From Halobacillus shinanisalinarum (GTDB lineage Bacteria > Bacillota > Bacilli > Bacillales > Halobacillaceae): a stretch of 64,000 bases of DNA. Below the pieces are notes generated by a model that ran no database searches, had not been told where the DNA came from, and saw only the letters and a program-made list of their open reading frames with translations. The DNA is taken from NCBI RefSeq assembly GCF_022919835.1, contig NZ_CP095074.1, positions 1,798,001-1,862,000 of the forward strand, written 5' to 3'. Below are positions 1-9,117 of this stretch, one piece after another (the first letter of the stretch is position 1; each line of letters starts with the position of its first letter). Made by a program: the position numbers and the translations under genes.

Positions 1-31
1 CTAGCCTGCTTCAGACTAGCCGCTTTTTTTG
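1..31. terminator. Edge-truncated terminator stem next to ctaE
   Basis: CTAG at the window edge can pair with CTAGCCGCT ending near 24, and a run of seven T follows. The left arm appears cut off by the window edge. It would stop plus-strand transcription from the left, and possibly minus-strand ctaCDE transcripts as a bidirectional terminator. Confidence 0.5.
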
Positions 32-34
32 ATG

Positions 35-610
35 TTAAAACATATAAGGTGCATATACAAAGATAATGATCATAATCCAAATAAAATCAACGAAATGCCA
101 ATAATAACTGAATATCTTTTGTTTTTCCTCAAGTAATGCTTTAGGTAGATCCTGTCTCAATTGAAACATGAGCAGAATCATCCATCCAAGTCCAAAAGCC
201 ACATGGGAGGCATGCAGCCCGACGAGAACATAGAAGGAAGCCAGGAAATTATTCATCGACATGACATAGCCCTCATGCACGTATTTGTAGAATTCGTGGA
301 TTTCTAACCCCAAAAACACGGCACCGAGCAGAAACGTTGCGATCAGCCCCACCCATATCTTCATGCGGCTCCCGTTTTCCATCCCTTTTTCCGCCATGAG
401 TAATGTCCCGCTGCTTGAAAGTAAAAATATGGATGCCAATACAACGGAACGCAGCTCAAATACTTCTGATGGATCTGCTCCTTGTGAAGCAGGCGTAAAA
501 ATAATATAGGTGGCAAACAATGTCGCAAACATGACAGCTTCTACTCCTAAATAAATGAAGAAACCTAACCGTTTATCACCAAATAAATTCTGAGACGCTG
601 GATGGCTCAT
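35..610 (-). CDS. ctaE: Cytochrome c oxidase subunit III (CtaE/CoxC)
   Basis: This 191-residue membrane protein is subunit III of a heme-copper oxidase, which stabilises the catalytic subunits in the cytoplasmic membrane. It has five hydrophobic segments and the family motif WHFVDFIW near residues 171-178. The length matches the short Bacillus-type subunit III, which lacks the first two helices of the mitochondrial protein. Its ATG overlaps the TGA of ctaD (ATGA), so translation is probably coupled, and GGGAGGCG lies just upstream. It is the last gene of ctaC-ctaD-ctaE. A small subunit IV gene (ctaF) is not visible and would lie beyond the window edge if present. Confidence 0.93.
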   Translation of the reverse strand: MSHPASQNLFGDKRLGFFIYLGVEAVMFATLFATYIIFTPASQGADPSEVFELRSVVLASIFLLSSSGTLLMAEKGMENGSRMKIWVGLIATFLLGAVFLGLEIHEFYKYVHEGYVMSMNNFLASFYVLVGLHASHVAFGLGWMILLMFQLRQDLPKALLEEKQKIFSYYWHFVDFIWIMIIIFVYAPYMF

Positions 611-2514
611 TTCTTCGCCTCCCCTCTATAGACTGCTTTCCGTTCATCCGTTAATGAACGGAGAATGAAAAAGATGAAAACGGTGATGCCAAAAATCACT
701 TGCAGCCAAATCCAATTGTAGACAAAAGCCACACTAAGCGCGATCATGATTCCTGCCAGCGTGACAGGCTGATAGCTTTCAACAGCAATCGGGGATGGTC
801 TCGGATCTTCTGCATTTCCAAGCTTCGCCTTCCCTACTTTACTGTACCAAAAGGAATCCATTGTCGTAACTTGAGGCATCGGGGTAAAAGGATGCTCGGG
901 TGCCGGAGAATCGACTGACCATTCAAGAGTCCGCCCATCCCATGGGTCGCCTTCAGCCTTTTTACTAAATCGATGGGTCTTATAGAGGTTCCAGATGACG
1001 AACAGCATACTTACCCCCATTAAAAACGCTCCTATGGTACTAATGAAGTTAAACACAAACAGACCATCTTCCCACGTGTACGTATAAACACGACGCGGCA
1101 TTCCGTTCAGTCCAGCGAAGTGCTGCGGAAGGAAAGTAAGGTGAAAGCCGATAATAAATAACCAAAAATGCCAGCGTCCAAGTGTTTCATCAAGAACCTT
1201 CCCGGTCATTTTCGGATACCAATAATAAATTCCGGCAAAGGCCCCTAAGATTGTACCGCCAACCATCGTATAATGAAAATGGGCAACGACAAAATAAGAG
1301 TCGTGATACTGGTAATCGGCTGCGGCTACCGCGAGCATTACTCCTGTTACCCCACCCATGACGAAGGTCGGGATAAAGCCGAGCGCAAACAACATGGGGG
1401 TTTTTATCCTTACGACACCGCCTCGCATTGTAAATAACCAATTAAACACTTTGATCCCTGTAGGAATTGCGATCAGCATGGTTGTAAGGGCGAACACCGA
1501 GTTCGCGAGTGGCCCGAGTCCAACTGTGAACATGTGATGGGCCCAAACCATGAAACCGAGCAAACCAATCAGGGCGAGTGCAATTACCATTGATGTATAT
1601 CCATAGACTCTTTGTCTGGAAAATGTCGAAATCACATCGGAAAAGATACCAAAGGCCGGCAGTACGAGAATATAAACCTCAGGATGACCGAATATCCAGA
1701 ACAAATGCTGCCAATAGACAGGGGACCCCATCTCCCCTCCAAAGAAGGATGTCCCGTAAAATCGGTCAAAGGTTAACAGCAATAAAGCGATAGCTAAAAC
1801 AGGAAACGCGATAAGAATGAGAAAGGATGTGACAAGTGTTGACCATGAAAATAGCGGCATCCGCGTTAGTTTCAGCCCGGGAGCTTTTAAACGAACGATG
1901 GTCACGATCATATTAATCGCTGTAAATATCGTTCCAAGTCCCGAGACTTGCAGCCCAAATATGTAATAGTTGATGTTCGGCCCCGGCGAATACGTATCAG
2001 TAGCTAGCGGGGCGTAAGCTGTCCACCCTGCGTTAGGTGCTGCATTAAAGAAAAAGGACATATTGAAAATAATTCCGCCTGAAAGAAATAGCCAGAAGCT
2101 TACGGCATTTAAGTAGGGAAAAGCTAAATCATTAGCCCCTATTTGAAGAGGTACAGCCACATTCATTAAACCGATCAGCAGCGGCATAGCAACAAAAAAG
2201 ATCATAATCGTTCCATGAGTTGTAAAGACCTCATTGTATTTATCACCTTGAAATACCCAGAAATCATTATTCGGCATGGATAGCTGTGTTCGAATAAACA
2301 GGGCATCCATCCCGGCTCTAAAGAAAAACACGATCGCAAACAGGATATACATCGTTCCTATTTTACGATGATGGGTCGTTCTCATATACCCGAATACTAT
2401 GGGCCACTTTTGTTTCTTTGTCACCCATAAAAAGAGTAAAATGCCGCCTAATATTGAGAAAACCCACGCTGCCACTACGTCAGAAGGCACTTGTCCAATT
2501 AATGGTAGATTCAT
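607..2514 (-). CDS. ctaD: Cytochrome c oxidase subunit I (CtaD)
   Basis: Catalytic subunit of an aa3-type oxidase that reduces oxygen to water and pumps protons. The expected ligands are visible: His100 in TTHG for low-spin heme, His277 and Tyr281 in WIFGHPEVY (CuB and the cross-linked Tyr), His326-His327, and His412 and His414 in AHFHYT for the two hemes. At 635 residues it carries the C-terminal extension common in Bacillus CtaD. The start is supported by AGAGGTGA upstream of the ATG. It lies between ctaC (28-base gap) and ctaE (ATGA overlap). Subunit II carries a CuA site, which favours cytochrome c rather than quinol as donor. Confidence 0.96.
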   Translation of the reverse strand: MNLPLIGQVPSDVVAAWVFSILGGILLFLWVTKKQKWPIVFGYMRTTHHRKIGTMYILFAIVFFFRAGMDALFIRTQLSMPNNDFWVFQGDKYNEVFTTHGTIMIFFVAMPLLIGLMNVAVPLQIGANDLAFPYLNAVSFWLFLSGGIIFNMSFFFNAAPNAGWTAYAPLATDTYSPGPNINYYIFGLQVSGLGTIFTAINMIVTIVRLKAPGLKLTRMPLFSWSTLVTSFLILIAFPVLAIALLLLTFDRFYGTSFFGGEMGSPVYWQHLFWIFGHPEVYILVLPAFGIFSDVISTFSRQRVYGYTSMVIALALIGLLGFMVWAHHMFTVGLGPLANSVFALTTMLIAIPTGIKVFNWLFTMRGGVVRIKTPMLFALGFIPTFVMGGVTGVMLAVAAADYQYHDSYFVVAHFHYTMVGGTILGAFAGIYYWYPKMTGKVLDETLGRWHFWLFIIGFHLTFLPQHFAGLNGMPRRVYTYTWEDGLFVFNFISTIGAFLMGVSMLFVIWNLYKTHRFSKKAEGDPWDGRTLEWSVDSPAPEHPFTPMPQVTTMDSFWYSKVGKAKLGNAEDPRPSPIAVESYQPVTLAGIMIALSVAFVYNWIWLQVIFGITVFIFFILRSLTDERKAVYRGEAKK

Positions 2515-2542
2515 AGTTCATTCACCTCTATTCACGATACTA

Positions 2543-3238
2543 TCACTCTGTTGCCAACCAATTCTCAAATTCCTCCTGTGTCACTACTTTTGTTTCAAAG
2601 CGCATATTCGCGTGCCCAGTTCCACAGAATTCAGCACATTTCCCTTGAAAATCTCCAGTTACGCGTGGAACAAAGGAAAGCCTGTTTTCCTTATTTGGCC
2701 GCACATCCACCTTCCCAGCTAAACTTGGAATCCAAAAAGAGTGAATCACGTCCGTCGATGTCAAGTGAAACGTAACTTTTTGATCTTTGGGTAAGACAAG
2801 TTCATTGAGCGTTGTTTTTCCATTCTCATAGGTGAATTCCCAGCGAAATTGCTTGGCTTCCACATCAATGATCCTCGCCTCCTTCGATACACTTTGACCA
2901 GGCCCAGACATTTTGCTCGTAATATCATAGGTCGCTTTGACAGTCGGCACAGCTAAGATAGCCAGTAAAAGAAAAGGAATAACCGTCCAGGTCACCTCAA
3001 GCCACTTATTTTCTTTTTTTTCCTTTGGTATGTAGACAGACGTTTCTGATCTCTCTTTATACTTCCTTATGAAAAAAACAAACAAGACGAAAACGACAGC
3101 CAATACGAGCATCATGATCGCGAAACTTAAATAAATCAAATCGGTTATCTTTTCCGCCGAATCACTAGCTGGGTCTAATACCCGTAAATTACAGCCGCTC
3201 AGCAAAACAAGTGTAAGCAAAAGAAATACTTTCTTCAT
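2543..3238 (-). CDS. ctaC: Cytochrome c oxidase subunit II, CuA lipoprotein (CtaC)
   Basis: This 231-residue lipoprotein carries the CuA electron-entry site. The signal peptide ends in the lipobox LLSGC (lipidated Cys16), two membrane helices follow, and the outer cupredoxin domain holds CAEFCGTGHANM with Cys201, Cys205, His209 and Met212. These ligands separate it from quinol oxidases such as QoxA, which lack CuA. Unlike B. subtilis CtaC it has no fused C-terminal cytochrome c domain, so electrons must come from a separate cytochrome c. I chose the ATG at 3238 over a TTG three codons upstream because it gives a normal lipoprotein signal and better spacing to AAAGG. Confidence 0.94.
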   Translation of the reverse strand: MKKVFLLLTLVLLSGCNLRVLDPASDSAEKITDLIYLSFAIMMLVLAVVFVLFVFFIRKYKERSETSVYIPKEKKENKWLEVTWTVIPFLLLAILAVPTVKATYDITSKMSGPGQSVSKEARIIDVEAKQFRWEFTYENGKTTLNELVLPKDQKVTFHLTSTDVIHSFWIPSLAGKVDVRPNKENRLSFVPRVTGDFQGKCAEFCGTGHANMRFETKVVTQEEFENWLATE

Positions 3239-3369
3239 TCCACTCAACCTTTACTGTTGTATTTTTTCCCTCTCACCTTCAAATCTATCTTCTTAGTTAT
3301 AACCCATTTCCCATATATCAACAGTTAAAACATATATGATTTCAGCCGTAACTTCGGACCCATAGAAAA

Positions 3370-3403
3370 AGCACCCCATTCCGATCGGGACGGGGCCTTT
3401 CGC
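3370..3403 (-). terminator. Probable terminator after the phasin-like gene
   Basis: On the minus strand an imperfect GC-rich hairpin (GGCCCCGTCCC against GGAATGGGGTGC) is followed by TTTTTC a few bases after the stop codon. Pairing is imperfect, so confidence is moderate. Confidence 0.5.
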
Positions 3404-3406
3404 TGA

Positions 3407-3700
3407 TTAGCTATCACGATTTTCCAAACGATGAATCCGTGCTTCCAACTGTTCATATTCTTCTCTCGTTACAAATCCAAGCCTCTTCATTTGTCCTTTT
3501 ATTCTTGCTCTAGATTGTTCATTCCACTCCTCGTTTGTCTGTTCACCTTTTGTTACCCAGGCATTTAAAATATCCTTTGCCTCGGAGGGAGTCACATCAC
3601 CTTTTGCCACCATTTCATTGACCTTTTTTTCAAACTTCTCCTTGCCACTTACAGCAGCGCCTAATCCGAGGTAAAAACCTTGTTTTAATAAACTTCTCAT
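3407..3700 (-). CDS. Small phasin-like protein
   Basis: A 97-residue protein resembling the PHA-granule-associated or phasin-related family that often sits beside ABC1 kinases in Bacillaceae. A short hydrophobic start (LLKQGFYLGLGAAV) is followed by a charged amphipathic helical region and a C-terminal coiled-coil-like stretch (EEYEQLEARIHRLE). I chose the ATG at 3700, which follows AAGGAGG with seven-base spacing, over the GTG two codons upstream that abuts the ribosome site. It is only 24 bases downstream of the ubiB-like gene and is probably co-transcribed. No polyhydroxyalkanoate synthase is in the window, so a granule role is inference. Confidence 0.65.
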   Translation of the reverse strand: MRSLLKQGFYLGLGAAVSGKEKFEKKVNEMVAKGDVTPSEAKDILNAWVTKGEQTNEEWNEQSRARIKGQMKRLGFVTREEYEQLEARIHRLENRDS

Positions 3701-3724
3701 TTTCACTCCTCCTTATCGTGTTCC

Positions 3725-5362
3725 TTATCTTTTTATCATACGAATGTGACTGACTCCCACTACAAGCATCCCTACCACACCAAACCCACAAAGCACGATT
3801 CCGATGGTTAAAAGGAAGCGAGTTTCATTAACCATCGCAAACATGATTGATCCTGCCCCTGCTACCATAAATAAAAAAGCAAGCATTCCGTAAAACAAAT
3901 AAAATTGATGAAAAAGCTTTTTCTGTTGTTCAGTACGCTGCCATTCCCTTTGCTTGTCGCCGTCCTCTAAATAACTAACCAGTGCTCTTGGAAGTGAAAG
4001 AAGCGGCTTAGCTGATTCGCTGATCATTTCTTTATAAAAGGAAGCACGTGAATTTTCTCCAGACATCCACCGTTTAAGCACGGGTCTGCCCCAGTCTACT
4101 AAATCAACCTGGGGATAAATGGTCATTAACACCCCTACAACGATCGATGTCGCCCTTCCTAGAAAAGCATAGTCTGCAGGAAGTTGGATGGGCTGCTCTT
4201 TAATGAAAGATTGCAGTTCATCCATGATATCGCTCATTTTATTCGCATCTAGTTTACCGAATCCACCGTCTAAATATAAATCAGTTGTCTGTTTAATTAA
4301 CTTTTTCACACGTTCAATATCTACATCTGCTAATAAAAAGTCCATTTCAATCAATGCATGAATAACGCGATCGTAATCCTCTAAAATAAACCCTTGCACC
4401 ATTGACCGAATGGAATCCGCCTCAGTTTGTTTCATCACACCCACCATGCCAAAGTCAATCACAACAATTGTGCCATCAGGTCGGATCATTAAATTTCCCG
4501 GGTGGGGATCTGAATGAAACATGCCTGAAAATAAAAATTGCTCAACACATAGGTCAAACAAAGTTTTAGCCACTTTTTCGGGATGGATATGATGCCTCTT
4601 CATAAAGGCTAAATCAGTTATTTTCGCTCCTTCAATCCATTCCATTACGAGAACACGTTTCGTAGATATTTCCTTGTAATAGTCAGGAATGTAAACAGAT
4701 CGGAAATCTTTAAATCTCCTCTTAAAATGATTGCCGTTCGAAAGCTCCAGAGTGAAATCCAGTTCATTCGTAATAACTGTAACGACTTCTTTATACAAAG
4801 CAGGTAAGTCAGCCTTTTTTCCATATCTAGTAAATGTCCCGATAATAAAGAACACCATCCGCAATGCTTTGAAGTCGACTTTAAAAATTTCATCCACACG
4901 ATAGCGCTGGACTTTAATGGCTACAGGGGTCCCATCATGTAATACGGCACGGTAAACATCACCGATAGAGGCGGAGGCTACCGGTGTGTTATCTATTGAT
5001 TTTAGTTGTTCGTCAATAGGACCACCCCACGCTTGTTCTATGATCTGCTTTGAGTATTGGAATGGAGTGGACTCGACCCGATCAACTAATCCTTCGAGCT
5101 CTTTAATAAAAGATCGTGGAAGCAAATCTGCCCTCGAACTAAGAAATTGCCCAAATTTAATCAAAAGACCGCCAAGTTCAATGGCTTTCCTTCTATATTC
5201 CCATGCCTGCCTCTCAAGCAGCCCCTTCCATTTATCTTTTGTGTTTTGATCCCATATACGATGTGTTTTATGAAACCAAAAAATTTGCAGTAAAAACTTC
5301 ACTGCCATCCAAACAATCACTGTGATACGGTAAAGCGATATGTATTTCAACCGGCTGTTCAT
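3725..5362 (-). CDS. ABC1/AarF/UbiB-family atypical kinase
   Basis: A 545-residue ABC1 (UbiB/ADCK) family protein. Family marks seen are the KxGQ motif (KFGQ, 69-72), the alanine-rich nucleotide loop VASASIGDVYRA (about 128-139), Lys150 in VAIKVQR, HSDPHPGN (283-290) and the metal-binding DFG in VVIDFGMVG (303-305). Two hydrophobic helices close the C terminus (about 490-540). In proteobacteria UbiB supports ubiquinone synthesis. Bacillaceae use menaquinone, so the role here is unknown and may be lipid or quinone related. The ATG follows GGGGGAGGGG. The downstream phasin-like gene is typical company. Confidence 0.87.
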   Translation of the reverse strand: MNSRLKYISLYRITVIVWMAVKFLLQIFWFHKTHRIWDQNTKDKWKGLLERQAWEYRRKAIELGGLLIKFGQFLSSRADLLPRSFIKELEGLVDRVESTPFQYSKQIIEQAWGGPIDEQLKSIDNTPVASASIGDVYRAVLHDGTPVAIKVQRYRVDEIFKVDFKALRMVFFIIGTFTRYGKKADLPALYKEVVTVITNELDFTLELSNGNHFKRRFKDFRSVYIPDYYKEISTKRVLVMEWIEGAKITDLAFMKRHHIHPEKVAKTLFDLCVEQFLFSGMFHSDPHPGNLMIRPDGTIVVIDFGMVGVMKQTEADSIRSMVQGFILEDYDRVIHALIEMDFLLADVDIERVKKLIKQTTDLYLDGGFGKLDANKMSDIMDELQSFIKEQPIQLPADYAFLGRATSIVVGVLMTIYPQVDLVDWGRPVLKRWMSGENSRASFYKEMISESAKPLLSLPRALVSYLEDGDKQREWQRTEQQKKLFHQFYLFYGMLAFLFMVAGAGSIMFAMVNETRFLLTIGIVLCGFGVVGMLVVGVSHIRMIKR

Positions 5363-5550
5363 TCCCCTCCCCCATTTCTTATAGGCTGTGTGGTATCTTC
5401 TTTACCCTTATTATAAATTCATCAACCTTAAAATTAGTTGGTTTCTCATTCGGCAATATATGCAACGCTTCGAGTTTGAACGGGGCTTTCGATCGATTAC
5501 TTCTGATTCTTTTGTCGTAAACATCATCCCAATTTACTATTCTAAATTTT

Positions 5551-5579
5551 TTGAAAATTACTCACTCTACCTTTATAAT
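5551..5579 (+). promoter_or_regulatory. Sigma-A promoter of the metalloprotease gene
   Basis: TTGAAA (5551-5556) and a perfect TATAAT (5574-5579) are separated by 17 bases, close to the vegetative consensus. Transcription would begin near 5586, about 40 bases before the ATG at 5627. Confidence 0.75.
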
Positions 5580-5626
5580 AGAAAGTGGTTCTAAGGGGAT
5601 TAAATAATTTGGGGAGGTACTTCTAC

Positions 5627-7753
5627 ATGAAGAATAAGGTGACAGCTTTACTGTCAGTCGGTGCATTATCGCTTTCTTTACTTGCTCCTGCAGCATCGGG
5701 TGTAAGTGCAAATGCCGATTCAAGTGCTGATTACAGCAACTGGAACGTTGAACGGTATGGGGATCGGATTGATATTGATGGAATGCTTGAGAAGAAATCA
5801 CAAAGTGAAGAGTTCCAAAAGAAAGCAGTTGAAGAAATAAAAGAAGCTGCTGAAGAGGTTAATTTTAGTGAAGCTAAAGCCTCAGAATCTAATGGGGATG
5901 ATTCTACCTCTACATACGAGGAAGGGCAAACTAAATTATTTCTTGACCGTAACTTAGCATTCCAGGAATTCACGTTACGCAGTGTTGGTGAGCATGTAGA
6001 GGTTTGGGTAGCCAATGACCTATCTTTTGATGAAGGTGACCCACGTGATCCTCATGTTGTGACCCAAGAACAAGTGAATAAGATGGCTGCTGAATTCGAC
6101 TCTAACATATATCCAAAAGCAACTGACTTCTTTGGTATGCCTGATTCACTTGACGGAACAAATGCTCAACTTGAGGATTTGGGTCTTGTGCCTGAAGGGT
6201 ACTATGAAGGTGATGGCGACAAAGTGATGATTCACGTTAGTAATATCCCGGATGAAAACTATGCTGACCCTGAGTATCCATTCTTTGTAGCCGGTTTCTT
6301 CTGGCAAACACTTGAAAACTATACAGACCGAAATATTATTTCTATCGACTCTTCCGATTGGGAAGAGCGTCTAGAAAGTACATTTTTTGGAACAACAATC
6401 CATGAGCTTCAGCATTTAATTCATGCGGACAACGATAGTGATGAAACAACATGGTTAAACGAAGGAATGTCTACATTCTCTGAGTACCTCGGTGGATATG
6501 GGTTAGACTCAGGATCCATCAACTTCTTGCTTGACCACCCTGAAAACTCATTAACGAACTGGGACGAGCATGTTAATGCGGCAACAGGTCCTGAAACGAT
6601 TGCTGATTATGGGCTAGTTCAGCTATTTACGCTTTATAACTACGAACGATTTGGACAAGAATTCATTCGTCACGTCGCTGGAGATGGCGATAACAGTATC
6701 GCTAGTTTTGCTCAAGCCTATAAAGACTTTGGTCTTGATGTAACATTTAATGAAGTTTACCAGGACTTCTCAACTGCTCTTGTCGTCGATGATGACAAGT
6801 TTAAAGGCGGGAAATATGGTTTTGAAAACATCGACCTTCGCAACCTGCCAGTTGAAGACGGCAGTGAACGCGGTTTTACTGTGAATTTTGAAAAAGCAAA
6901 AACGCATGAAAAAGACGGCGTCCCTGCATGGGGTACGGACTTCAAAGAGTTTAGCTTTGCACCAAACCAAAATGTAGAGAACTTTACATTTAACGGGATT
7001 GACTTCCTTCCATTACAATGGGATTCCGTTCAAAGTCCACTAGGCAGTGACGATCAAGTACTCTGGGCAGGAGAAGGTAATGAACTCGATAACAAGTTAA
7101 TCTTCAATGCAGACCTTACCAGTGTTGATGAAGCTACACTTACATTTGATAACTTCATCGATATTGAAGAAGCATGGGACTTCGGAATGGTTCAAGTTTC
7201 CACAGATAATGGGGAAACGTGGACATCGTTAGAGAACGAAAATACCCGGTCAGATGTCGTTGAAAATGGTCATCCTACAATTAAAGAAAATGTTCCTGGA
7301 TTCACAGGACACTATGAAGATTTCCAAAAAGAATCGTTTGATCTATCTGAATATGCAGGGCAAGAAGTGCTGATCTCCTTCCGTTATCTTACGGATTGGG
7401 GTTACAATGATTCGGGCTGGTTCATTGATGATATTTCCATCCCTGAAATTGGTCTAAACTATGATGGAACAAACACAGAGGACTTTATATCTGAAGCTCA
7501 GCTGAAAGAGGAATACGTAAACTATGGTGTGACATTCATAAAAGAGAAGAACAATGGTAAATACCAAGTTATTGAAGTAGATCCGTTCAATGTGTCAGAT
7601 GAGAAAGCATTGGAACTTCAACAAGCCTTTAGAAAAGGAAAAACATACATGACTACGTATTATGCTGCGCCAAAAGACAGTACGATACCTGTTCCTTTTG
7701 AATATGAAGTTGAATTTAAAAAGAATAACGGGAAAGGACCTAGGAAAAACTAA
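5627..7753 (+). CDS. Secreted HExxH metalloprotease, immune inhibitor A-like
   Basis: A 708-residue secreted zinc protease. A Sec signal peptide ends near VSANA (about residue 30) and a charged propeptide-like region follows. The zinc site is HELQH (259-263) with a probable third ligand Glu279 in WLNEGMS, about 16 residues on, a gluzincin-like spacing resembling M30 (hyicolysin-type) peptidases. The C-terminal third contains a jelly-roll region (STDNGETW and GWFIDDISI) like that of Bacillus InhA (M6). The start follows GGGGAGG with a nine-base spacer; an in-frame ATG at 5585 precedes the ribosome site and was rejected. It has its own promoter and terminator. The exact peptidase family (M6 or M30) is uncertain. 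Confidence 0.82.
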   Translation: MKNKVTALLSVGALSLSLLAPAASGVSANADSSADYSNWNVERYGDRIDIDGMLEKKSQSEEFQKKAVEEIKEAAEEVNFSEAKASESNGDDSTSTYEEGQTKLFLDRNLAFQEFTLRSVGEHVEVWVANDLSFDEGDPRDPHVVTQEQVNKMAAEFDSNIYPKATDFFGMPDSLDGTNAQLEDLGLVPEGYYEGDGDKVMIHVSNIPDENYADPEYPFFVAGFFWQTLENYTDRNIISIDSSDWEERLESTFFGTTIHELQHLIHADNDSDETTWLNEGMSTFSEYLGGYGLDSGSINFLLDHPENSLTNWDEHVNAATGPETIADYGLVQLFTLYNYERFGQEFIRHVAGDGDNSIASFAQAYKDFGLDVTFNEVYQDFSTALVVDDDKFKGGKYGFENIDLRNLPVEDGSERGFTVNFEKAKTHEKDGVPAWGTDFKEFSFAPNQNVENFTFNGIDFLPLQWDSVQSPLGSDDQVLWAGEGNELDNKLIFNADLTSVDEATLTFDNFIDIEEAWDFGMVQVSTDNGETWTSLENENTRSDVVENGHPTIKENVPGFTGHYEDFQKESFDLSEYAGQEVLISFRYLTDWGYNDSGWFIDDISIPEIGLNYDGTNTEDFISEAQLKEEYVNYGVTFIKEKNNGKYQVIEVDPFNVSDEKALELQQAFRKGKTYMTTYYAAPKDSTIPVPFEYEVEFKKNNGKGPRKN

Positions 7754-7768
7754 CTTTTTCCATCCGTT

Positions 7769-7799
7769 AACCAACCAGCCTTTTCGCTGGTTGGTTTTT
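7769..7799 (+). terminator. Rho-independent terminator of the metalloprotease gene
   Basis: A perfect 11-bp stem AACCAACCAGC / GCTGGTTGGTT with a six-base loop runs directly into a T tract, 16 bases after the stop codon. Confidence 0.92.
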
Positions 7800-7845
7800 C
7801 TTTATTTTTGTGGCATGATTTGATTAAAAAGGAAAAGGTGATCGT

Positions 7846-8739
7846 ATGCAGATCCGTGAATTAGAAGTTAAAGAGCTACACACTGTCGCTCAATGGCTTC
7901 ACTCCATGAACGAACAAGATAAGCACTATGTTGCCTGGCTTGCCTCAGATCCAAATGAGATTTTTGAGCAAATCTGGACATTGACACAGTTTCAGGAACC
8001 CCTTGCTTATGTAGCGTGGGAACAGGATGAGATCATTGGTTTTATTGGGGTTCTTCCTTTCTTCGATCAAAACCTTGCTCGTCTGCTTGGACCTTTTACT
8101 AAAGAAGATAACACTGATGTGATTGAACAGCTATGGAATAAAGCTTCACTTACCCTCATGCTCCATTTTGACATTGTAAAAGTAGCTTGTTTCAAAGCGA
8201 ATCAACCTTTAGTTTCTTTTGCCGAACGTCATAAATTTTCATTGTATAACATTGAAAAGACGCTAGCCATACATGACTCACAGTTCTCCCCTTCTTACGA
8301 GAAGAGTACACACATCTCTGAACTATCAGGCAACGATATGGAATCATTACATGTACTTCACCCAGCAGGGGCTTATTACACGACAGAAGAAATGGTTCAA
8401 CTTTCTCATCAAGACGAGAATAAGCTTTTTGGCTATATGGAGAACGGGCATCTTGTGGGTTATCTTTATTATGAAACGATTACTGCTGCCGAGGGCGAGA
8501 TTTGCTTTGTTAATGTTCAACCTAATGACCGTGGCGAAGGAATTGGAACAAAGTTAATCGAGCAAGCTCTACAATACGCCTTCTACATCTATGGGGTCGA
8601 TGCAGTGACCTTATCTGTCCGTAATCAAAACACACAGGCTGAACAGCTCTATCAACAGTTAGGTTTTCGTGATATTAACACCATTTATGCCTATGAGAAA
8701 AAACTCAATGATTTAAAAGCCCAGCCGTTCCTCCATTAA
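7846..8739 (+). CDS. GNAT-family N-acetyltransferase
   Basis: A 297-residue protein with a GCN5-related acetyltransferase domain in its C-terminal half. The acetyl-CoA loop is NDRGEGIGTKLIEQAL (about 225-240), followed by AVTLSVRNQNTQAEQLYQ and YQQLGF, the usual end of the fold. The N-terminal half (about 1-150) looks like a degenerate second GNAT-like domain without a clear CoA loop. The substrate cannot be read from sequence. AAAAGGTGAT precedes the ATG. It stands alone between a terminator and a repeat-bearing gap. Confidence 0.85.
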   Translation: MQIRELEVKELHTVAQWLHSMNEQDKHYVAWLASDPNEIFEQIWTLTQFQEPLAYVAWEQDEIIGFIGVLPFFDQNLARLLGPFTKEDNTDVIEQLWNKASLTLMLHFDIVKVACFKANQPLVSFAERHKFSLYNIEKTLAIHDSQFSPSYEKSTHISELSGNDMESLHVLHPAGAYYTTEEMVQLSHQDENKLFGYMENGHLVGYLYYETITAAEGEICFVNVQPNDRGEGIGTKLIEQALQYAFYIYGVDAVTLSVRNQNTQAEQLYQQLGFRDINTIYAYEKKLNDLKAQPFLH

Positions 8740-9117
8740 GAACCATTCATTGATGGCGAAGCCACTGAAAAAGTGACGTTTGTTCATTTCTATAAGGAAT
8801 GTATTTGGCATTCTTGTTATGTATGAAATGACCGTATGATTTTTCTTACAAAGACTTCCGATTGTTGAAAATGGTGGTTGGGAAACGACTCGCTTTCCAT
8901 GGGCGAACGCCGAGTCTCCTCGGTCGTTCCTCCTTCCGAGGTCTCGCCATGTCCGATGCTCCCACAGAAGTTTGCAGATAACTCAGAAATTGCTTTTACA
9001 GCCCATCACAAAAGCAGGATCGTAATCAACAAACAAGCTAATATCATTACGGGCCAAAATTATTCCACTATTTCAACTTTTGCAATTTTGGGTTATTGTA
9101 AGTAAAAGGAGGTCTTT
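8740..9117. other. Gene-free gap holding a GC-rich extragenic repeat
   Basis: No convincing gene is seen. The main content is the repeat at about 8876-8975. AAAAGGAGG just before 9118 serves the next gene. Confidence 0.6.
8876..8975. repeat. GC-rich extragenic repeat, Bacillaceae type
   Basis: The segment (starting near CGACTCGCTTTCC and ending near GCTCCCACAGAAGT) is richer in GC than its AT-rich surroundings and contains an internal stem, CCTCGG paired with CCGAGG. It resembles a degenerate copy of the extragenic element with CGAGTCTCCTCGG-like stems repeated through many Bacillaceae genomes. Only one copy is in the window, so membership rests on recognition. Confidence 0.55.

Noticed and set aside
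2543..3238. Quinol oxidase subunit II instead of cytochrome c oxidase
   Set aside because: All CuA ligands (Cys, Cys, His, Met) are present, which quinol oxidases lack.
5585..5626. Upstream in-frame ATG for the metalloprotease
   Set aside because: It precedes the GGGGAGG ribosome site and would spoil the signal peptide.
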